Shown here in pieces: positions 55,633 to 64,000 of a stretch of 64,000 bases of DNA; position 1 is the first letter of the stretch, and each line of letters starts with the position of its first letter. Origin of the DNA: Prinsepia uniflora (taxonomy: Eukaryota > Streptophyta > Magnoliopsida > Rosales > Rosaceae); NCBI GenBank assembly GCA_032719365.1, contig CM064868.1:72529766-72593765 (forward strand), in the 5' to 3' direction. Made by a program: the position numbers and the translations under genes. Below the pieces are notes generated by a model, which saw only the letters and a program-made list of their open reading frames with translations, was not told where the DNA came from and did not search any database.

Positions 55633-58494
55633 TGTAACAAACCGTCGCAAATTTTGGGATTAAATATTAATTAATCATGGATTTAGTATGATTAATCAGG
55701 GATTAATCGAGAGAAATCGAACTGATAGTGTAAAATGACCGTTTTGCCTCTAGAATTGGACAAAATATTGACTTTTGACTCGGGGAGTCAAACGTACGAG
55801 GACCAATGATGGTGACGTAGATCGGGACGTCACGAGTTCGTAGACAGGGGGCACGTCGAAATCGGACGTTCGACGGAAAAGTTATAGTCACGGGATAGAA
55901 ATTGGGAACTTACATCTAGGGATTGGAATTAAACATTGATTTAATCAGTTTGACAGATATTTTATGTGGGGCCCTTGGATGAGTGACAAGTGTCACTCAT
56001 CTCATTGGTGGTTTTCCCCAAAAAGTGGATCCAATGCACTAAAGTATTAATTTATTTTAAGTTTACTATTTTATATTATTTTCCTTCACATTTTCTCTCT
56101 CTCCCTCTCGTGCACTCATCTTCATCATTTTTCCTCCATCATGACCGTGCACCCTAATCCTACACCAATCCCTCTCAATGATCATCCATTGCTTGTGACC
56201 CGTGAATAAAATTTGGAGAGGACACTGAGACGAACCGAATGGTGACCATGGCAAGGACCGCCGTGCACGGTGGCTGGAGTTTCGAAAGGTAAACCGTGGG
56301 ATTCAAATTTTGGGTTTTTTGGATTTTGATGGTGTTGATCGATTCTATGCTTAGGATGATATTCCTTAAGCTCTCACGAGCTTGTAGGTGCAATTTGGGA
56401 CGGATTTGGACGTCGGAGGTGGCCGGAATGATGATTGGAATTCTGGCCAAAATTTTGAACGACCATAACTTTCAGACCAGGTACTTTTTGAAATTTCTGG
56501 GTTGATATTTGGAATCCTTGGCTCGATTAGATGGATTTACATAGGTAGAACGTCGAATTTGATTGAGAAACGAGTGAGATATCGAAGTTTGAAGTTTGGG
56601 GCATCAATGGAGTTTTCTGGCGAGAAATTTCGGCGAGTCGCTGCCGAGTTGACTCGTTGACTTTTTAACGTTGACTTACTGTTCATGATGATGTCATGCT
56701 GACTTTTTGGTCAATGTTTGACCAAAGTTTTAACCCGCGCGTGGGGGGCGGTGGTTTCAGGTCGATCGGAGATCGTTAAGTTGGTCAAATCGAGGTTTTT
56801 CACCTCGAGAAACGTATATGAGACACGTTGACTTTTCCGGGAAAGTTTAAGGTTCTTAATATGGACTTTTATAGGTTAGTAGTAACCTTTGAGTATGATT
56901 TGGACAAGTCAGGATAACCGGAGAGGTCGAATTAGCCCGAGGAGGCTTACAGCAAGCAAATCGAGACGGCAGCGTGGGACGGTCTATGAGTGGACCTTGA
57001 TTTCTAAACTGTGATGCATTCATAAATGTTCTATATGTTTTATGGATATGATTTCTATGATGATGATTTTGATATTAGTGATTTACATGATTTCACGTAT
57101 TTCGAGGCGATTTACGTATTTGCACATAAATCGAGGTTTACGGTTTTACACTGATTATACGTGCTTATGGTTTTGGAAATGGTTTAATGAAACGATTTTG
57201 GATTTGAAAAGGTAAACTCGGGCATGAGACCCATTTGTTTTGGAAACCCCGGACGTGAAGTCCATTTAGTTACGTTATTGGATTGGAGGCCCAATTGGTT
57301 TGTGAATCGATTTCGGATTTGAAAATATGACATTGGGCATAAGACCCCTTTGATTTACGAACTCTCGGACTTGAAGTCCATTTTATTTAACAAGGCATCG
57401 GGCTGGAGGCCCAGTTGATTTACTAATCGGGCTCGGGGCCTAGTTAGGTTACGAAATGGGGCACGAGGCCCATTTGGTTTACGAAATCGAACACGAGACC
57501 CAGTTGGTTTACGAATCAGGCTGGAGGCCCATTTGGTTTACGAATTCAGGCTCAAGCCCCAGTTATGGTAGGGTTGTGATTTTGAGTCGGGGACCCATAA
57601 ACGGATTTCTAGTTCATGACGGTTTATGGGGACCGGGAATGAACCTTTGAAAAGATTTGAGAATGATTTCAAAATGGTTTTTCATATACCATCCTTTATA
57701 TTTATGGATTGTCTCCTCTGGGGAGGGTCGTTGGCCTGGGTGGACCCCGGAGTAGTCACAGAGCACTAACTGAGTGGAGTCGCCCCCGTTGGGTACCTTA
57801 TTCTCAGGAAGACTATTATGGATTATAACCCCCAGGGAAGGTCATTGATCTGCGGACATTGACTTGGGTAGACCCTGGGGAGACTTGGGATTTGAGACCC
57901 TGTGTAACACGTGCGTAGCTTTAGATACCGTGACATGATTGGTTATATGATATTGGTGAACATGATTTCTTGGATTTTGATGAAATTGTGTTTTATGGAT
58001 AATAAATGGATTTGGACTGAGTATGATACGATTATGGATTTTGATGAAATTGTGTTTTATTGATCCACATATGTTTGATACGATTATGAATTTATGTAAA
58101 TGGATTTGGGTAGGGGCCCGTATGACTTGAATTTACGAAACTTGGGGCTGAGACCCTATCAATGGTTATTGAAACATATGTGGTTTGATAAATGGTTTTA
58201 CTATGCATGCATGCTTTTTAGTGAAGGGCATAAATTTCTTTATGAAATACGTTTTTATGAACTCATTTATTTTCGTCCACTCACAGTATTTTCTGGTTTT
58301 TAATGCCCTTCAGGTTGATCACGGATGCGAACTATAGCAGAGACCGAGACATCACACTCCTCCACAAGATCCTGACACGCTCTGGAAGCTGGTTCGGCTG
58401 AAGGTTCGAATTTTCCCTAGTCTGACACTTTGTGTCAGACTGGAGCATGACACATCCCGTATTAATCCTGAGGGGATTAGGGTGGGTTGTGATA
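55633..58494 (+). mobile_element. Solo LTR in copia 2 gag, TSD GGGAA
   Basis: It begins TGTAACAAACCGTCGC and ends GGGTTGTGATA, 2862 bp. Perfect GGGAA duplications lie at 55628-55632 and 58495-58499. Palindrome at 55977-56002, GGGC/GCCC hairpin array at about 57214-57560. Terminal bases have decayed (TGATA for TGACA). Copia gag reads continuously across the site once it is removed. Confidence 0.92.
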
Positions 58495-58586
58495 GGGAAA
58501 TGGGTTCATCATGAGGATTTGCCCACACATAGTGCTATAATAGTCCTTTAATCCCATCAAGAACTGCATAGTTTGATCTTGTTCAT
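58495..58586 (-). pseudogene. copia 2 gag UBN2-type fragment
   Basis: The minus strand encodes DQTMQFLMGLKDYYSTMC and GQILMMNPFP. This matches the highly conserved gag segment (FLMGLNDxYxxVRGQIL) of plant Ty1/copia elements. Only 90 bp lie between two solo LTRs. Confidence 0.85.
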
Positions 58587-61500
58587 TGTCAGGACCCGTC
58601 CCAAATCCCCCGGAATTAACGTGGGATGCGCCCAATCCCGTTTGACACAAAGTATCAGACCAGGGAAAATTTCATCTCTAGCCCTCGCCGGGGCTATCAG
58701 AGTACGTCAGGATCGTAGGAGGAGGGGAGTGGTGTCTCGTCTCTACTACAGCCCGCATCCGCGATCAACCTGAGGGGCATTAAAACACGAAAGCTGTGAG
58801 TGGACAAAATAATATTTTATTAAAAATATTTTCGCATAAAAACATTTATGCCCTTCATAAATACATACGCATGCATTCAAAAACATTTATCAAACATTCG
58901 TGAAAACCTTTGTCAAACATCTTCAAAACCTTTCAAGGGTTCATGCCCGGTTCCCATGAGCCATCATGACCCATAAATCTATTTGGGTCCCCGACCCGAA
59001 ATCACCAAAACCAGTAGATCAAATCAATAGGGACTCAACCCAAATCACGACACGTGGGCCTCAGCCCAAAACCATTCTCAGTGAAATACCAAACATAGAA
59101 TACGGGGTCTCTGCCCCAAAACATTTCTAAAACCTGGAACACAGGGCCTCCGCCCTCAAACCACTTTCCGTAAACATATACGTATAACCCATCCGCGGCA
59201 CTTCTTAGAAGATGCCATCACGGGGCACACAGCCCCTAGGGAACACATCCCCAATAAATGTCACGATATCATCTTTATACTAGTGTGCACACTACTCGGG
59301 GCCTCACTCCGAGTCTTCTCCAAGGAATCTCCATCTGGGAGGCTCAATCTCTGGATCTAGTCCGAGCTCTCTTTGGATCTAGTCCGATCACATCATAAAT
59401 CGTAACCCCTACTCCTGGAACGGGATCCCTATGGGGTTACCCACTATGGTCTGTGGATCGTGACTCTCCAGGTCGACGTCTGGAGGAGACCATATAATCA
59501 AATGGAGGGTTCATATTCATTTTGAAAACACTTTCTTCCTTTCTCAAAACACATTTCAACTGGGTCTCATACCCGATTCATCTCAACAGGATTCCTCGAA
59601 TCCGATTTAATTCCATTTCACAGGCCTCGGCCTAAATCCACAGTTCAATAGGGTCTCATGCCCGAATTCTCATTTCACAAACTGAACTGGGACTCAAGCC
59701 CGATGTTACAATCAACTGGGCCTCAAGCCCGATACCACAGCTAACGGGGCCTTAAGCCCGAAACCATAAACTAAAGGGACCTCAAGTCCGATTTCACAAC
59801 CAACGGGGCCTCAAGCCCGATACTACAGTCAACTGGGCCTCCAGCCCGATATTACAACCAACTGGGCCTCAAGCCCGAATCATAAACCAACGGGACCCTC
59901 GGTCCAATCGTATAACGCAAATGGACCCTCGGTCTGATTTCTCGTCAAATCAAATGGACTCCAAGTCCGAGAGTTCATAAATCAAATGGGTCTCATACCC
60001 GAGTTCATATTTCCAAATCCAAAATCCATTCATTAAATCATCATTGAAAACGCAGTACGCAAAGGTACGACATAGAGCCGAAAACCTCGAAAAACGTGCA
60101 AATATGTCGATCCTAAGCTACCACAATCAAACGCACTCATGGCATCACAAAACATTTATAAAACATTTATGCATGCATCAATTTTGAAAGAAAGGTCCAC
60201 TCACAGACCTTCCGAAGCCGCGCCTAGATACGCGTGTCATAAGCATCTCCGGGGTCAATCGTCGCTTCCGGGATTCCCGAACCTGCCCAAATCATAATAG
60301 AAGGTTATTAACTACTTAAATAACCCCTCACTAAAGTTCCGTAATTTTTCAGAATTTCTAACTATTTTTAAACTCGAACCTAAACTTTCGGACGTCCCGA
60401 ACTATATTGAAACGATGTCTGATTGACACGAAACTAGTCCCAAAATGTTCGTTACATCGTGATTTCACATGTTTGAACCACCCTCAAAGGAGGGCTCACG
60501 CACCCGCACGCGCCCCTAGAAGGGCCTGCGCGTGGGCCTCACGCGCCCAGCGCACTGTTCATCTTCTTCATGCATCAGACCGGTCCGACCGGTTCACTTG
60601 GTTTGGCCGGTCCAGTTGGACCGGCGTGACCGGTTCGACCACCCTCCTCTCTCATTTTCAGTCCTTTTCCTTCCTAATTAATCCTAAACTTCCTAATATG
60701 GTCCTAGGAACTTGTTTGAATGATCAAAACAAGGAAAAACACAAAAAACCTAAGGTTTGATTCTTGAATCCCACGGTCCAGATTTTCAGAATTTTCCCAG
60801 GCTTTCTCAGCCGTGAAACCCCTTCCAAAACTTCCTCTACACTTCCTAAGCAACCTAATAAACCCACTCTAAACATTCAAAACCGCCCATAACATCAAAA
60901 TCAAAATATTGGATCCAAAACACCAAAACCGAGCAATCGGGTTTACCTTGCCATCACCGCCGTGCACGGCGGTCCAGACAGCCTCCAGCCACCGTCCTCA
61001 GCTCCTCAGCCTCCTCTCACTCTCCAGGTTCCTCAGATATGATCATAGGGTTGAAGGGTTGGATTTGGGGTGATAGTTTTGATCGGGTTTGAATGAAGAA
61101 AAACAAAGAAGGTGAGCTGATATGCATGAACCAATTTGGGTGGGCAATGGATGGATGACAGGTGTCATTCATCCATTGGCCTGCCCCAAAATATCTGGGC
61201 CCCACTAATTGCCAAATAGTCCTTGTCTCGTAAAACGTGCAATAGTGCACTCGAACTTCCGTGAAACGCAACTTCTCCGTCGAACGTCCGATTTCAACGT
61301 GCCTCCTGTCTACGGATTCGTATCGTCTCGAACTACATAACAGTCCTTGGCCCTCATCCATCAGACCTCCTAGGTCAAAAGTCAACTATTGGCCCCTATT
61401 AAACCAAATTACCAAAATGCCCTTGGACTTCCGATCGTCATAACTTCTTCCACGAATGTCGGAATCGAGCGTGCCACCTGTCTATGGACTCGTGACGTCA

Positions 61501-61678
61501 TAGTCATTAGCCAAAGTCCATTTGACCGCCTGAACGAAAAGTCAACGATTCGTCCATTCTAGGGGCAACATCGTTTTTTTGCCCAAATGTCCGCTAATCC
61601 TCGTCTAATCCTTGATTAGCCTCGCTAATCCGTCATTAATCCTTAATTAATTCCGTTAATTTTGGACGGGTCGTCACA
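58587..61678 (-). mobile_element. Solo LTR in copia 2 gag, TSD TTCAT
   Basis: It reads TGTCAGGACCCGTCCC at the left and GGACGGGTCGTCACA at the right, 3092 bp. Perfect TTCAT duplications lie at 58582-58586 and 61679-61683. It has one of the longest hairpin arrays (about 59560-60000), where arms change together (GGGAC with GTCC, GGGC with GCCC, GGACC with GGTCC). Palindrome at 61149-61174. Confidence 0.93.
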
Positions 61679-61829
61679 TTCATGGTATGGGGCATATTTG
61701 ATGTCTAGCTGCTGCATGTTGCGCTCTATAGGAGGAAATCACATCCCATAGTTTGAATTGAAGACGATCTTTTCAATCAGTGTGAGTGATGCGAGTATAT
61801 ATACTGGTATTCTGGTTATGGGCCACCAG
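61679..61829 (-). pseudogene. Probable copia 2 gag N-proximal remnant
   Basis: Continuing the gag frame from 58586 across the TTCAT duplication gives short gag-like sequence (a KLWDVISSY-like segment in one frame) with stops and shifts. No gag start, primer site or 5' LTR of copia 2 was found before the next element. Confidence 0.4.
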
Positions 61830-62771
61830 TGATGAAAATATCGACAATATCGCCAATATATCAGTCGATATGTTGGAAATTTTGGCCGTCGGCAAGTAAG
61901 AGGGGGGGGGGGGGGAAGAAATTGAGCGAAATATCGACATTTTTCCTTATTTTAAGCCCATCGATATCTTTATTTCATTAAAACGATCGAGATAGGAACA
62001 AATTTCATGAAAATCAGACGTAAAACGATTGAGTTACAGTCGGGTCATGCCGCGCAGGTCAAAAAACTCGAATGGCAGACACGCGCGAGGAAGAAGAAGA
62101 CTGTTTTTATGTGAGTACCTATGTTTTATATATTATTTTTCTTACTTAAATTTGCAACTGAGTTGGTTGTGTCCTTCAATTAATCACTTAAGCAATTGGG
62201 TTCGACCCACCCCAGGTGCGCGCGCCTACCTAATTTTTTTTTTCATTTCATTTTTTTTTCTTATTTTGAGCCATATTTATCATTTTTTTCTCATTTTTAA
62301 ATATATCAATCCTTTCCAATTTTTGAAAATATATTGACACTATTTTTTTATCTTTTTTTTTCAATTTTAAATATATTTACTCATTTTATAATTTTTCTTC
62401 CATTCAAATTTTTGTATACTTATTGTTATATTTTAATTATATTAACATTCAATTATAATAATTCATTTCAATTTATATTTATGTTTATATTTTTATATTA
62501 CTAGTCATTGACAGAACCCTATTGTATCATATTATTCACCATATATTTATTATATCAAAGTCATTTTATAGTTTTTATTAGTCCTATATAACCATCATTG
62601 GGTACTTAAGTTTTTTCCAAAATTTCATTCTAAATTTCCAATTTTTAGATCGAATTTCCGTCATTTTTGTTAACCGTAAATGATATCGATATCATATCAA
62701 TATCGATATTTGGGGCGAGATATCCATAAATTTAACTAGTGATATATCTGTAGATATCGATATTTTCATCA
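61830..62771. mobile_element. TIR element, about 942 bp, non-autonomous
   Basis: The 15-bp terminus TGATGAAAATATCGA appears inverted at both ends, and further ATATCG/CGATAT motifs lie close inside each end. The interior is AT-rich with a G-run (about 61903-61914) and no transposase. No clear target duplication is visible (GGGCCACCAG before, TTGTTGCTGC after), so the superfamily is not assigned. Confidence 0.55.
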
Positions 62772-63237
62772 TTGTTGCTGCCTACGATCTTATAGATTAT
62801 GAATCATTAGTGGTAGTTTTTGCAATGATATTTGTTTTAAGGAAGTTAAATGGCCGATGGACGTAACTGAACTGAGCCGAAATCTTTGTATTTTTGTTTT
62901 TATCAATAGCCGAAATCTTTGATTTGGTTCGGCTTTCTCGACACACCGAATCGAACCAAAACAAATGGCCTTGAGAAAAAGTTGAACAAAAAACAGCACT
63001 CTTTTGCTGCTAGACGAAAGCCAGGCAGGCTTCCAAAGCTTCGTCGGGATTTTGCTTCTATTGAGATCGAGCCCAATGAAGAGACTAAATAGTTCCTCTT
63101 GAAATTTCAAAGCAGTTGAATTCTATATGCATTGAAATTTCCAGGTATTTTCTCCGTTTCTCCCTCAAAATTTTAAATTCCATGGAATTCAGTTTCTACT
63201 GAATTGAATTCCTGGCTGGTTCTGAATTCTCAAGTCC
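62772..63237 (+). promoter_or_regulatory. ALG8 upstream region
   Basis: This 466-bp stretch, between the TIR element and the ALG8 start, must hold the proximal promoter and leader. TTTCTCCGTTTCTCCCTC near 63146 is a pyrimidine patch of the kind near plant transcription starts. No unequivocal TATA box is called. The short minus-strand frame here has no recognisable motif. Confidence 0.4.
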
Positions 63238-63993
63238 ATGGAAGCAGAAACCACCGAAAGGCTGAAAAAGCCTCCAAAACCGCACAAACCCATTTCAGAA
63301 CTATGGTGGTTTTTTGCCATAGCCGCTTGCATAAAGCTGCTTCTGATCCCAGCTTACAAAAGCACAGATCTTGAGGTCCATCGTCATTGGCTAGCCATGA
63401 CCCACTCTTTGCCTCTCTCACGATGGTACTTTGACGAGACCAGCCCTTGGACCCTTGACTACCCTCCATTCTTTGCCTACTTTGAGCGTTTTCTATCCAT
63501 TTTTGCCAATCTCATTGACCCACAAATTGTTCACCTTCAAAACGGCTTGAATTACGGCTCAAACACAGTGCTTTACTTTCAAAGAATCTCTGTTATCTTC
63601 TCAGATTTGTGTCTATTGTATGGGGTTTATAGATTGACTAGGAATTTGGATCCGATTAGGCAAAAACTGATCTGGCTGCTTGTGATTTGGTCTCCAATGC
63701 TTGTGATTGTGGATCATTTGCATTTCCAGTATAATGGATTTTTACTTGGCATTTTATTGGTTTCTCTTTCGTATTTGGAGGAAGGGAGGGACTTGAAGGG
63801 TGGGCTTGTCTTTGCTGTGTTATTGTGCTTCAAGCATTTGTTTGCTGTGGCGGCACCAGTTTATTTTGTCTACTTGTTGAGGCATTATTGCTGGAAAGGA
63901 TTGGTGACGGGTTTCTGGCGGCTTTCGATTCTAGGGGCTGTTGTTGTAGCTGTTTTTGCAATGGCATATGGACCATTTGTGTATCATGGGCAG
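63238..63993 (+). CDS. ALG8: ALG8, dolichyl-P-Glc:Glc1Man9GlcNAc2-PP-dolichol alpha-1,3-glucosyltransferase, exon 1 (partial)
   Basis: The ATG at 63238 opens a 252-codon exon ending at the donor CAG/GTAATC (63993/63994, phase 0); the gene continues beyond the window. The product is the N-terminal half of an ER multi-pass glucosyltransferase (ALG6/ALG8 family, GT57) that adds the second glucose to the lipid-linked N-glycan precursor. Visible marks are a membrane segment at about residues 24-40 (FFAIAACIKLLLIPAY), the family motif WTLDYPPFFAYFE preceded by SLPLSRWYFDETSP, VDHLHFQYNGFLLGIL, CFKHLFAVAAPVYFVYLL and YGPFVYHGQ. The acidic residue in STDLEVHRHW, expected in the first lumenal loop, is present. 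No disruption is seen. ALG6 is the close relative, but WYFDETSPWTLDYPP favours ALG8. Confidence 0.93.
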
Positions 63994-64000
63994 GTAATCT

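Noticed and set aside
62029..62337. 102-codon plus-strand frame in the TIR element
   Set aside because: AT-rich, low-complexity C-terminus and no transposase or other motif.
63230..63469. 79-codon minus-strand frame
   Set aside because: It is the antisense shadow of ALG8 exon 1, which has clear family motifs on the plus strand.

Overview
This window looks like a heterochromatic, transposon-packed stretch of a eudicot plant nuclear genome. The evidence is intron-containing plant genes, Ty1/copia and Ty3/gypsy-type LTR elements primed by initiator tRNA-Met, hAT and PIF-like miniature elements, and many microsatellites. I cannot fix the family or species from sequence alone. Only two host genes look intact. 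One is a multi-exon gene on the minus strand (30008-33441), whose exons join in frame into an HMG-box, plant-specific helical domain and SIAH/SINA-type C-terminal half. The other is the first exon of ALG8 (plus strand, 63238-63993, running off the window), an ER glucosyltransferase of N-glycan precursor assembly. A clathrin-assembly (ANTH) pseudogene fragment lies at about 29.3-29.7 kb.

Roughly two thirds of the window belongs to one LTR superfamily. Its LTRs are 2.5-3.3 kb, start TGTAACGACCCGTCCC and end near GGGTCCTGTCA. Two elements have both LTRs: element 1 (before the window to 6833) and element 2 (10479-23592). Each has a tRNA-iMet primer site, a purine tract and a ~3.2 kb internal domain with no recognisable gag or pol, so they look like large non-autonomous (LARD-type) derivatives. 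The tail sequence GAGGACGAAATT before the purine tract suggests a Ty3/gypsy chromovirus ancestor; that is inference. Most other copies are solo LTRs, and target-site duplications can be read for nearly all.

Layout: 1-6833 element 1, inserted in an older minus-strand LTR (to 7610). 7611-9801 is decayed retroelement sequence with a LINE ORF1-like zinc-knuckle fragment. 9802-28351 is a Ty1/copia element (TSD TATCA) carrying element 2 near the end of pol (TSD ATCGT); a solo LTR (13237-16579, TSD TGTTA) lies inside the 5' LTR of element 2. 28357-29290 is low-complexity sequence. 29.3-34.7 kb holds the ANTH pseudogene and the HMG/SINA gene. 34950-35586 is a hAT-like miniature element. 35.6-36.4 kb is an LTR fragment. 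36.95-61.8 kb is a second, badly decayed Ty1/copia element on the minus strand, cut by at least four insertions of the LTR superfamily. One of these (40747-52738) holds three more LTRs, one of which carries a MITE. 61830-62771 is a terminal-inverted-repeat element, followed by the ALG8 upstream region and ALG8.

The most unusual signals are in the LTRs themselves: arrays of short hairpins whose arms change together, a 26-bp palindrome kept in nearly every copy, an ACGT-core palindrome, dense TGACGTCA clusters and a duplicated purine tract. No bacterial-type system, CRISPR array, rRNA or tRNA gene was seen.
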